Origin: Dunaliella salina
Taxonomy: Eukaryota; Chlorophyta; Chlorophyceae; Chlamydomonadales; Dunaliellaceae
Assembly: GCA_002284615.2 (NCBI GenBank)
Contig: MU069908.1
Coordinates: 116,533 to 133,284, forward strand
Direction: 5' to 3'
Length of the DNA stretch: 16,752 bases
Position numbers and translations under genes: made by a program. The stretch's first letter is position 1. Every line of letters starts with the position of its first letter. Positions 1-8,104 of this stretch are shown piece by piece. A model generated the notes under the pieces. The model saw only the letters and a program-made list of their open reading frames with translations. It had not been told where the DNA came from and did not search any database.

Positions 1-1100
1 AAGAAACTCAATGCAACTGGTATGCTGCTATATCTACAAGATGAAAGCAATGCAGCATCTCAAGGAACCCATTGGCGGGCACACCGCCACATTTGCCCAC
101 TATTTACCTGATGATTGTGCAAGGGTGCTTACCCTCCACGCATGCATCCCTTGCTTACGATGTATGCAAGCATTCCTTGCTAACACTATATGCATGCATT
201 CCTTGCTTATGCTGGATGCATGCATTCCTTGCTTACGCTCTATCCAGAGCAGAGGGCGCATATCCACCCTTTAGGAACACACATTTTTCATATAGTGGTA
301 GCCGAAGCCAGGAGTGCACCCGGTGGTCTAGCCAGCCACCCAAGTGATGAGATGCGTTCTCGTGCACGGGTAACCCGAGGGTCCCCAGTTGGCCACCCCA
401 TTCTACAGCATTGTTTCTCAACTTCACTTTTTTTCCCACAAAAGGAAAAAGGGAATATGCATGCACACTAGAAATAGAAACTTAACTAACTTAAGCAACT
501 TGAACAGACAGGATATGGTGGGGGGGTCTGGCCTATGCTGTCAGTCAGCACTCGAGATTGCTTTGGTTTGGTTACAGGCACCTTTTCTGCTTCAGCTTTA
601 GCTGCCCATGACGGCAGGTGCAGCTTGTAAGCCTATCCTTTCCTATCCAGCATATGGCTGCTAGTCATGCACATTCACCTCCACATGCCATGCGTGCAAG
701 CACCATGCATGTATACGAAACAGATGGAAGAAGTCAGAAAACAGCCTTTTGGATACTCCTTGTGCTCGTTTTGTTTGAGGGAAATGGCTGGACATCTGTT
801 TTAGATGAGCAGCAGGATCTCTTATTACTCCATTCCATATGTAGTGTCATTCTTTTGATAGGGGACTCCCAATACCATTTCCCTTCCAGTTGATGCAATT
901 GGTAGCACAATTGTAGGTACAGGGCCATACAAAAGTCTCTCTCTCACCCTCTCTCGCTCGAGGGGGGATACATTGAGGATTGACACGGTCAATGATAAAT
1001 TAGCAATTATGCATTTTGGCTGATAGCCTCTGTCCTGTCAACCTCATATACCTCCAGAATTGATGCCAGCTCCCGGCACGTCTTTGCTGTGCCAGTTGGT
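1..1100. other. Gene-poor repeat-bearing stretch
   Basis: Apart from the 26-bp tandem repeat annotated separately, I see no supported gene here. Open frames are short, overlap on both strands and carry no motif I recognise. A CT-rich simple-sequence tract lies near 934-963. GCATGC-like steps recur near 660-715. Confidence 0.5.
139..242 (+). repeat. 26-bp tandem repeat, four copies
   Basis: Four consecutive units begin at 139, 165, 191 and 217 with an exact 26-bp period. The core reads TGCATGCATTCCTTGCTTA followed by a variable end. The units are clearly related, and units 3 and 4 differ at only a few bases. Because 26 is not a multiple of three, the apparent peptide repeat (MHAFLAYA-like) rotates through all frames. 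It is therefore a DNA repeat and not evidence of coding. Confidence 0.93.
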
Positions 1101-1129
1101 TGGAGGGCATCTGCCACGTTTAGCCTTGC

Positions 1130-1375
1130 AAACGTGTAAGCTACTGCAAACAAAACAGAGGCAGGAACAGAGACAATGTTGCAGCATCCCCCAACCACAA
1201 GAACAGCGTAGGTTACTGCACAGACAAAAAAGGGGGCAGCGGCAGAGGCAATGAAGCGACACATCTGCCATTTTCAACCACTCAAACACGCGGGTTACTC
1301 AACAAACAAAATGGAGGCAGCAGCAGGGGCGATATTTCGGCAACGACAGGATTGTCACCATTGTCACACTGCTGC
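1130..1375 (+). repeat. Degenerate ~75-85-bp tandem repeat
   Basis: Three diverged units start near 1134, 1208 and 1290. Each opens with a GTTACT-like step, then CAAACAAAA-like purine/A-rich sequence, then GGCAG-rich sequence. The minus strand is open over much of this stretch and would encode a hydrophobic peptide, but that openness follows from the repeat composition. I do not call a gene. Confidence 0.5.
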
Positions 1376-1643
1376 CAATGTCCAAGCTGCTGCAAACAAG
1401 AGAGCAGAGATAGTGAATACATTATGTTGTCATCAATGGAAGCGCTGTGGCATACTCCTCACCTCATCATCAACCAAGGCAGTGCAGGCAGGGAGGGATG
1501 AGAACTCCATGAGAGCAGCAAAGTTCAGCTACAACAATGGTTGATAAAACATTTTGCTCCCCTGTCTCAGGCCGCAGGGATTTTGAGAAGGACAATGGTA
1601 AACATGAACCTAATGGGGGTGTTGGTTACGATCCCGCTAGACT

Positions 1644-1666
1644 CCCTCGTAGGCGTATATAGCGAA
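1644..1666 (-). repeat. Short dispersed motif, copy 1
   Basis: CCCTCGTAGGCG followed by TATATAGCGA. On the minus strand it would read RYIRLRG. Related copies lie at 1908-1941 (same strand) and 9533-9567 (opposite orientation). Confidence 0.6.
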
Positions 1667-1761
1667 AGCTTTCCTTTCCTTTCTTTACCATCCACTACCT
1701 TGTCTAATGCTTGGTCTGAATATCTGGAGTTTCAAGTCAAACGTATGAGCATTCTGGTTAA

Positions 1762-2196
1762 GACTTCTTGTGCCATTTACTCAGTGCTTACTTGGAGAAC
1801 CTCTGGTTTACGTGGTACTATGAGCGCATGTTGCTCAACAGTCGACGCTTCTATACGCATTTTTTTGAAGACTTATCTAGTTCCAGGTCTGTGTTTCCGC
1901 TCAGCTGCCCTCGTAGGCGGATATAGCGATGTAACCTTACCTTATTTGTCCCATGCCTGACCATAAATTATTTCCGACTTCTTCATTATGAGTATCAAGT
2001 CAGTAGGTCATGTGATGCTGTCACTGCCCACAAGGGGTGGTTTCATTCTGAACCAGTGCACACCAAATACTGCGCACATGAGCCGGCTGCTCACTACTTC
2101 AAGCACTCATGTGTGACTGCTGCAGCTCGAGGTAACCCTTGTGCTTACCTGCAGTGCACTGCACGCACTTTGGGCACGTCTACAACGGCAAATTAA
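1762..2196 (+). pseudogene. Unrecognised interrupted reading frame, Cys/His-rich second half
   Basis: One frame is open from 1762 to 2193 except for a single TAG at 1924-1926. The first part reads like real protein, for example NLWFTWYYERMLLNSRRF. The second is rich in Cys and His, for example HKGWFHSEPVHTKYCAHEP. It has no ATG near its start, so it may be an exon or a decayed internal TE fragment. The interrupting stop lies inside a short motif (1908-1941) that recurs elsewhere in the window. I do not recognise the family. It could also be chance, since 145 codons with one stop is only moderately unlikely. Confidence 0.35.
1908..1941 (-). repeat. Short dispersed motif, copy 2
   Basis: About 34 bp similar to copy 1 and extended by GATGTAACCTTACC. 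Its reverse complement matches 9533-9567 closely. On the minus strand it begins GGTAAGG, which resembles a 5' splice site, and it can be read as RLHRYIRLRG. Confidence 0.6.
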
Positions 2197-2355
2197 GGGA
2201 GCACTTACAATGGTGCATAAAGGATTGAGATCAATGAATTTGAAGGAAGCTAATCCATGTTTGCACGTGCAAAGGATTGGATTAATGACCTGGCTAAATG
2301 CTGAAAGGTGAATGTAGGAAAATAGACTCCTCAAGTGTGCTGATCCCCCGAATTA

Positions 2356-2570
2356 AGGAACATGGAGGTGATGAAAAGTTGCAAAAATCGAGGGGTCCTT
2401 CCCAGGGCTTCCTGCGCCCTCTAGAATGATCTGCACTGTGCCTCCAGGCCTTGCTGTGTGTCCCCACGTTCTACTGTGACTGCCTCCTCCCCCCAAACAT
2501 CATGTTTGACCATCCCAATCGGACAGCAGAAGCTCACAGGAGACTTTGACACAAGCGATTGGACTCCAAA
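2356..2570 (+). repeat. Dispersed direct repeat, copy A
   Basis: This stretch aligns with 2885-3118 in the same orientation. Matching landmarks in order are a GTTGCAAAAAT-like step, GGGGTCCTTC against GGGGCTTCTAC, TCTAGAATGA, CTGCACTGTG, a C-rich tract, CATCCCAAT and a CAGCAGAAGC-like step. By eye the two copies are roughly 70 percent alike. The element type is unknown. Short open frames here are not supported as genes. Confidence 0.65.
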
Positions 2571-2884
2571 GTGTGCCACACCGGAGCCTCTCAGGCCAGA
2601 AGTGCGGTCAGAATTCCATGTGATTGCAATGTTGTAAATGGAAACCAAATAAAGGAAATTGACAGGGTCGATAAGGAACTGCAATTTTGCAGGGATAAAT
2701 TTCCTTCTTTAATCCTAATCTACTGCAGTAGTGGCGGATTGATCAAATATGACCTAAGGATTAATCAAACTAAGTTGCATTCATCTGAGTGTGCATTTAC
2801 AAACGTAGATTCAGCAACTGGGACTATGCTGGAAACAGGATTTTTCTGTCCTCCCCTCCCCATCCCCCCCCCCTCCCCGGGTTT

Positions 2885-3118
2885 AAGAAGGATGGATGTG
2901 GTTGAAAGCTGCAAAAATGAAGGGGCTTCTACAAAGGGCTTTCCGTGTTCTAGAATGACCTGCACTGTGTCTCTGGGGCCTGAATGCGTGTTCCCATGCA
3001 CTGCTGGGCCAGCCCCTCCCCCTCCCCCTCCACACTTTAACCATTGCAACATCCATCCCAATGTGACAGCAGGAGCCCATACAAAGTTTCAGCATAAGTG
3101 CAGCCTGGATCAACCAAG
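2885..3118 (+). repeat. Dispersed direct repeat, copy B
   Basis: This is the second copy of the repeat at 2356-2570. It carries the same ordered landmarks and is preceded by a long C-rich run near 2852-2880. It abuts the hairpin-bearing repeat that starts near 3141. Confidence 0.65.
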
Positions 3119-3140
3119 CACAATTCAGGTGACCGGTGTA

Positions 3141-3230
3141 TAAAAAAAGGTAAAAGTCTGCGCTGGACAAAGCCAGCGTGCATTAAGGAAAGACCCGACA
3201 GTCAGCGCTGATACTAACAGTGAGTCCCAC
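3141..3230 (+). repeat. Hairpin-bearing interspersed repeat (family R), copy 1
   Basis: An A-rich start (AAAAAAAGGTAAAAG) leads into a perfect 6-bp stem, CGCTGG (3161-3166) with CCAGCG (3173-3178) and a 6-nt loop. Then come GGAAAGACC, the palindrome TCAGCGCTGA and CCCACCAAC. The same order of blocks occurs at 9205-9285 and, inverted, at 13384-13480. It may be a short non-autonomous element or the terminal part of a larger one. Confidence 0.75.
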
Positions 3231-3439
3231 CAACGGCGAATCAGACAAGCACACGAGTGAGGAGTATGCTCTCTGCACCACAAACTGTGCACGCCTGTCA
3301 GAGGTATTTCCCAGCAGTATCCCTCGCAGGGGCTCATCAGCTGCTACCTATTACAGGCGTTACCTCTTACACGCACTTCAGATTTTGCCGTAGCAGAGCA
3401 TGTTTGGCCAGGAGCGCAGTAAATGTGCAAGTGGGCATT

Positions 3440-4465
3440 GCAAAGGGTGAGGGACAACAACCAGACAAGAGGTAACTCTTTGCACACTGTACCTCAGCTC
3501 CAAAACCAAAAATTGTTTGAATCTTTGGTTTTCACTGATTCCGATGACATTCTTCAAAATGAGGTTGTCCCAGAGGGCTGCCCGAACAGTTTCAAGCTGG
3601 GGACTAGGACAACCTTGGGGCCAAGGAGGCCAAAGTATAGGGCTCCCTGAATTTGCGCAATTTAAAATTTAAACGTTTTCGTTTCTCATGGAGCGCCTTT
3701 TTCTGTCTTTAGGTACCTGTATCTTGATTTAGGCAAGCACACGTTGGGAAACAGAGCGCGTTTTTGATTACATGCACACACCCTGGGAGTTGAGACACCA
3801 CTTAGGCAGGAGCACACCTCTGAATGTGATAAGATGTGACCAAGGAGGGCTACAATGAAAAACATGCTGTGTTCCTTTGTTCTTGTGATCCCATGTGTTC
3901 CCTTCGAAGGACTTGCGCACAACTGTCCTCTGATTTCCCCTCCACCCACAGAATTTTTAAGGACGAGTCAGGTACTTTTTATTGCACTCAGGCTAGTCCT
4001 GAGGAGTTCTTTCATTTCTTGTAGAAACAGACTAATGAGACTTAACGTTTTATTCCTGATCTAATGGATGTTTTTCTGTGGCTGGACCAGTTGAGCAGGC
4101 CGAGCAGCCAAACTATCAGGCTGAAGGTCAAATTCTTATGTAATCTTAACTTTAAACATTTTCCCTAGGTAAATGGGGTGTTCTAAAAACATCTGCCATA
4201 CTCAGATTTGTGCTTCTGGGTTGGATGGTGCAGCACCAAGGTGGCAGCCTGAGGCCCCCTTTTGGGCGTGTCCTCTTTGAGGGCTCATGCATAGCTGTGC
4301 ACATTTCACTTCAACTTTGTCTCGTTAGTAAACATTTCCAAAACGTCTGCATACTCAGGTTTGTGAAATTCAGGAAGTGTTCAGGATACAGAACTACGCG
4401 GTCGAACTGCACACTGCACCCACAGTACAGAGGTGGCCATTTCTCAATGCCTTTTTTACACCTAT
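3440..4465 (+). repeat. Interspersed repeat, left copy (inverted relative of 6545-7150)
   Basis: Blocks at 3443-3505, ~3530-3660 and 4155-4465 match, in order, the reverse complement of 7150 down to 6545. Shared landmarks include GGTGAGGGACAA, CTTTGCACACTG, CTGAATTTG, CCCTAGG, GTCTGCATACTCAGGTTTGTG and GAACTGCACACTGCACCCAC. The stretch ~3660-4150 has no counterpart in the other copy and is probably a later insertion. I see no gene in it. Confidence 0.65.
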
Positions 4466-4770
4466 AAGAACCATACATTAAATGTCACAAAACTGACTCA
4501 GTGTGTTGATACTTGCGCATATTTTTTCATTGTACTGTGGAGTAAATATATATTGAAGCAGGACTGTGGACCCAGCTCCCATGGTTCCTCACCATGGCGC
4601 CTCCCAAAAAAATTTGGGATCCGACACAGAATGCCTGAAAATGAAAATTGCAAGCCTGAATTTCAAACCGATTTGCAGAGGGAAAAAAGTATGCAAAGTT
4701 CTACAGACTTCTGAACTGGGATGTTTGTGCATCTACCCTGGCACCTACCCGGTCTGGCATTTGTGAGGTC
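4466..4770. other. Unassigned intergenic stretch
   Basis: No supported gene. A segment near 4680-4750 (ACAGACTTCTGAACTGGGAT) has a diverged direct copy near 5425-5500 (ACAGACTTTTGAACTAGGGT). Confidence 0.5.
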
Positions 4771-4773
4771 TTA

Positions 4774-5080
4774 AAAGGTCTCCTCACAGCCTCAGATGCA
4801 TTTGCTCGGCATGCCCCTTGACATGGGACATCCTCACAATGTTCAATGTTCATGAACCTTATAATCTTTAAATGATAATTTAAGGTCTCCTCACGGCCTC
4901 AGATGCATTTGCTCGGCATGCCCCTTGACATGGGACATCCTCACAATGTTCATGAACCTTATAATCTTTAAATGATAATTTAATGTCTCCTCACAGCCTC
5001 AGATGCATTTGCTCAGCATGCCACTTGACATGGGACATCCTCACAACCTTCATGAGCCTTATAATCTTTAAACGATATTT
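4774..5080 (+). repeat. 100-bp tandem repeat, about three copies
   Basis: Units start near 4777, 4884 and 4984. The first is 107 bp long because CAATGTT is locally duplicated, and the second is 100 bp. Each carries GTCTCCTCAC, CTCAGATGCATTTGCTC, CTTGACATGGGACATCC and TATAATCTTTAAA. Units 1 and 2 are nearly identical and unit 3 is more diverged, so unit 1-2 amplification looks recent. The array grades into a segment (to ~5165) that resembles 6440-6605. Confidence 0.9.
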
Positions 5081-5165
5081 TGTTTTAACAAGAGATAAAA
5101 CAAAGCCAGAGAGGTATGGAGAAATGGCTCCCCTTGTGCAATGGCGCAGTGTGCACCGTACAAGA
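4984..5165 (+). repeat. Interspersed repeat related to 6440-6605
   Basis: The third tandem unit and its right flank match 6440-6605 in the same orientation. Shared steps are CAGATGC, GCATCC/ACATCCTCACAA, a TTTAACAAGAG/TGTAACAAAAGAGG step, GAAATGGC/GAAGGCC and GCAGTGTGCA. The tandem array thus arose from one segment of a dispersed element. Confidence 0.6.
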
Positions 5166-5558
5166 GAGCTCTGATTCACATGCAAAGGATCCTTATGATA
5201 TTTTGATCCTGCCATCCAAATGTGGCGATAAATATTGAATGGGTCAGCAAGTTCTTAACGATTTGGTGCATATGGTACGTTTGTTTCATGTAGGCATGCA
5301 CAAGTGTGCAGACACCAGGTGGCTCCGAAAGACCATGGCATCTCCTGAAAGGCCTGAAACCCAACGCTGTTAAGCCAGACAATGATTATGGTTGGTCTAT
5401 TACAAAATCAATCAAAAAGAAAAGGTTATACAAAGCCACAGACTTTTGAACTAGGGTGTTAGTGTAAAAAGCTGATTTGGTACTCAGTGCCAGCCACAGT
5501 CACTCCACCAAGGTCCATCATCCCAGCCAGCTTCTTTTAGGATGGAGTCATTCTATAC
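5086..5558. other. Unassigned stretch with a diverged repeat
   Basis: No gene supported. Positions ~5425-5500 are a diverged direct copy of ~4680-4750. The part next to 5559 may be more of REL copy 1, but I could not align it. Confidence 0.4.
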
Positions 5559-5814
5559 TTTGAGGCCTCCAAGCAGCAACAATGCGATCTGTATGGCCAT
5601 CTTTCAAAGGCTTCTGGTCGCGACTCGATCGAGTTGCACACCATACCATTGCTGCTGAGTGTAGGAGGGGTCGTCCACACCCTCACAATTTGGAACTTGT
5701 CTAAGAGCTTGGTCTTGTCACTAACAAGGCACCAAGCTTGCCCTGAAGCTTTATGCTCATTCTGTCAGAAACGCCTTTCAGCTTGCTTGCACTGAACGCC
5801 CTCTGTGCTTTTAA
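5559..5814 (+). pseudogene. REL copy 1: 3' coding end of an endonuclease element
   Basis: This is a 5'-truncated fragment of the element seen complete at 10271-13359. A first frame from 5559 reads EASKQQ, then GHLSKASGRDSIELHTI and LLSVGG. These correspond to the AQNQHK, VTLHTILLGVAG part of copy 3, just after the nuclease catalytic Lys. A different frame from 5746 reads KLYAHSVRNAFQLACTERP and ends at TAA 5812-5814, matching the HAHSVQYAHKL end of copy 5. At least one frameshift separates the two parts. The catalytic motifs are absent (5'-truncated). The tandem array starts at the very next base. Confidence 0.75.
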
Positions 5815-6263
5815 CTCTTACCAACAAGATCAGGCAAGGCTTACTGCTAGTGATCCACCTGATCTCCATTGATCTATTCCTTTTTTGTGGAGAGGACATA
5901 CAGTGCCTCGTCCCTATATATACAAGGTTACAAGGCCTTGTCTCTATATATACTTGCACTAGACAGGCTCATGAGGAGACTGCTTTCACTCTTACCAACA
6001 AGATCAGGTAAGGCTTACTGCTAGTGATCCACCTGATCTCCATTGATCTATTCCTTTTTTGTGGAGAGGACATAAAGTGCCTGCCTCGTCCCTATATATA
6101 CAAGGTTACAAGGCCTCGTCTCTATGTATACTNGNNNNANNCANGAGGAGACTGCTTTCACNCTTACCAACAAGATCAGGCAAGGCTTACTGCTAGTGAT
6201 CCACCTGATCTCCATTGATCTATTCCTTTTTTGTGGAGAGGACATACAGTGCCTCGTCCCTAT
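5815..6263 (+). repeat. ~174-bp tandem array, 2.6 copies
   Basis: Units start at 5815, 5989 and 6161 with the shared opening CTCTTACCAACAAGATCAGG. Each unit contains GATCAGG...CCTGATC (a 7-bp inverted pair), TTCCTTTTTTGTGGAGAGG and CCTCGTCCCTATA. Complete units also have two TATATATA steps. Unit 2 has a 4-bp insertion (CTGC). The third unit stops after CCTCGTCCCTATA. It lies immediately after the stop codon of REL copy 1 and so occupies the place of that copy's 3' untranslated region. Confidence 0.9.
6133..6162. other. Ambiguous bases inside the tandem array
   Basis: Scattered N calls fall at the unit 2/3 junction and the segment is about 6 bases shorter than its counterpart at 5953-5978. 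Ambiguous calls at this spot fit collapse or polymorphism of a tandem repeat in the assembly. The true unit number may differ. Confidence 0.85.
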
Positions 6264-6439
6264 ACTTACTATCTTCCTTAATCGATGTGGGGAGCCTTTT
6301 CACTGCCTGCAAAGTTTTTGGTTTTCCCTCTCAGGTTGGTGAGGTAGTGTATCGGGAAAGTGTGGGAGCGGTGCATGCCATCATTCTGTGTGGAAGAGGT
6401 CTTCAAACCAATCCAATAAAATTTGTGGCATGTGTGGGG

Positions 6440-6605
6440 CCTTGGCAAATCTCCTTACAGCCCGAGATGCGCTGGCTCAGCACGCCACCCAACATGGAGC
6501 ATCCTCACAATGTTTGCAAGCTTTATGTATAACTCGTTTCAGATGTAACAAAAGAGGAACTGAGAAGGCCACTTCTGTGCAGTGGGTGCAGTGTGCAGTT
6601 TGACC
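6440..6605 (+). repeat. Interspersed repeat related to 4984-5165
   Basis: This is a diverged copy of the segment that gave rise to the 100-bp tandem array. It carries CCGAGATGCGCTGGCTCAGC against CTCAGATGCATTTGCTCAGC, CATCCTCACAATGTT and GCAGTGTGCAGTTTG. Its right end runs directly into the inverted repeat copy at 6545-7150, so both pieces may belong to one element. The gap 6264-6439 has no supported gene. Confidence 0.6.
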
Positions 6606-7150
6606 ACATGGTGCTGCACCTTTGGCCCTTCAAAATTTCACAAACCTGAGTATGCAGACGTTTACAAAATAACCTCTTCTCTGTAGAAACAAAAAAACGA
6701 AGTATGCACAGATGTACATGAGCCCTCCTGGAGAAAATGCTCCAAGGGCTCAGAGGCCATTGGTGCTGCAACAACCCAAGAGAATTTCACAAATCTGAGT
6801 GTGCAGACCTTTTAAATAATTCATTTCCCTAGGTGATAAAGTTCTCAGCAAATTCAAGGAGTCCAGTCTCTTGGCCCTTGAATAGTTAGGAGTTCCCAGC
6901 CGGTGGCTGCCCAGGCAGCCGCGTTGGGATGACCCCCTACTTTAAGAGTGTGATTGCAAAGGAAAAGGAAAAGCTATGCAAGGGGTGTAAGCCCCCAAGC
7001 ATCGCAGGAAGGAACATTCTTGGTGCGGACGTGGTTATGAACCCCCACAGATTTGATGCAATCAGCGAAATTTCAAGTTTGAAGGTATGAGCAAAGGTGC
7101 AGTGTGCAAAGAGGCACCGTTTGTTTGGTATTGTCCCTCACCCGTCAAAC
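6545..7150 (-). repeat. Interspersed repeat, right copy (inverted relative of 3440-4465)
   Basis: The reverse complement matches the left copy block by block, and it lacks the extra ~490 bp seen at ~3660-4150. With the left copy it forms a diverged large-scale inverted pair around ~2.1 kb of other repeats. No coding capacity is supported in either copy. Confidence 0.65.
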
Positions 7151-7295
7151 CTGGTGAAGGAAGTTGACTGGATAAATAAGGAGTTGCAGAGGGGATACAT
7201 GTCAACAATGTTCATCCTGCTGTGGGAAACATAGGTAATCCTCATAAAGGGCCTTCATGCCTTATTTTTTCCAATTTTTTCAGGTCCAGAGCGTT

Positions 7296-7629
7296 TATGG
7301 CTGGTCCGATCCACAATGTCACTTTCAGGGTCTGGAAAATATGTCAAGATTTTCGATTTTTGATGAGCAAAATGGAATCAAAACTGGAATCGAAAATGGG
7401 GAACTTGCCAAGCTGGACGGTGTGTGCAGCGGGCCTCTCCCTAATTGGAGCTGTAGCAGTCTCCAGACACAGCGCTCCAATTGAGGAAGAGCCCGCTGCA
7501 CCCACCGTCCAGCTTGGCAAGTTTCCCATTTTCGATTCCAATTTTGATTCCATTTTGCTCAACGAAAATCAAAAATCTTGACAAATTTTCCAGGCCCTGA
7601 AAGTGACATTGTGAATCGGACCAGCCATA
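7296..7629. repeat. Long fold-back (inverted repeat), 156-bp arms
   Basis: The left arm 7296-7451 and right arm 7474-7629 are reverse complements of equal length with few mismatches, separated by a 22-nt loop (7452-7473). The outer end is TATGGCTGGTCCGAT and the inner end AATTGGAGC/GCTCCAATT. Both strands give almost the same peptide, which explains the mirrored open frames here. On the minus strand, AAGGTAAGG next to the right arm resembles a 5' splice site. On the plus strand, a pyrimidine-rich run ending TTTTTTCAG precedes the left arm. It is most likely a fold-back/MITE-like element or a source of hairpin RNA. The type is not known. Confidence 0.92.
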
Positions 7630-7710
7630 CCTTACCTTCCAACCTGGAAAAGTTTCATCCAGTAAGTCATCCATGAATTGAAATTGGACATGATCATTTC
7701 ATGTTCATCT

Positions 7711-7745
7711 TCATACCACATTGCTCTAAGAGCAATGTGGTATGA
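7711..7745. repeat. Perfect 35-bp palindrome
   Basis: TCATACCACATTGCTCT (7711-7727), one A, then its exact reverse complement (7729-7745). There are no mismatches in 17 bp. It lies about 80 bp beyond the outer end of the fold-back and is unrelated to it in sequence. Confidence 0.95.
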
Positions 7746-7891
7746 TTCATACTTGCAACTTGGCTGAACAATTTTCTTTTTGGAATTCCTTAAGAAATCA
7801 TATGTGCCACCATGCCAAGCACCAGACAGCTCCACAAAGCACCCAAACCAGACAGCTCACAACATCCACCTATGCAGTTGCCAACCCGTGA

Positions 7892-8104
7892 GAGCTTTCA
7901 TCCTCTTTGACAGATAGGTATGAGGATTACCTTTGGGACGAATCCATGATGAGAGAAGCTCGTGGATGCCAGCCAAAGGCTCCTGAAGAGAGAAGTGCAC
8001 ACAAGGGTAATATCAAGTCAGTGTGGGCAGGCAGAGGGCTGCGCAGGCCGAAGAGAATTTTCGTAACCAATTTACCTGTGCGCTCATTGCTCAGGAGGAA
8101 ATAG
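7892..8104 (+). CDS. Unassigned open frame, possible exon
   Basis: This frame is open for 70 codons to TAG 8102-8104. The peptide is charged and mixed in composition (for example DRYEDYLWDESMMREARG, later RRPKRIFVTNLP). It starts after a stop and has no ATG until within DESMM. I recognise no domain. It could be an exon, a TE remnant or chance. Confidence 0.25.
   Translation, partial: ELSSSLTDRYEDYLWDESMMREARGCQPKAPEERSAHKGNIKSVWAGRGLRRPKRIFVTNLPVRSLLRRK

Noticed and set aside
139..242. CRISPR-like array from regular 26-bp repetition
   Set aside because: Units are contiguous with no unique spacers, and the DNA is eukaryotic.
1007..1264. Minus-strand 85-codon frame encoding a hydrophobic, membrane-like peptide
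   Set aside because: It lies on a degenerate tandem repeat and its hydrophobicity follows from the repeat base composition; there is no family motif.
7222..7674. Four similar open frames on both strands around 7222-7674
   Set aside because: They are mirror images produced by the fold-back at 7296-7629; similarity between strands is structural, not coding.
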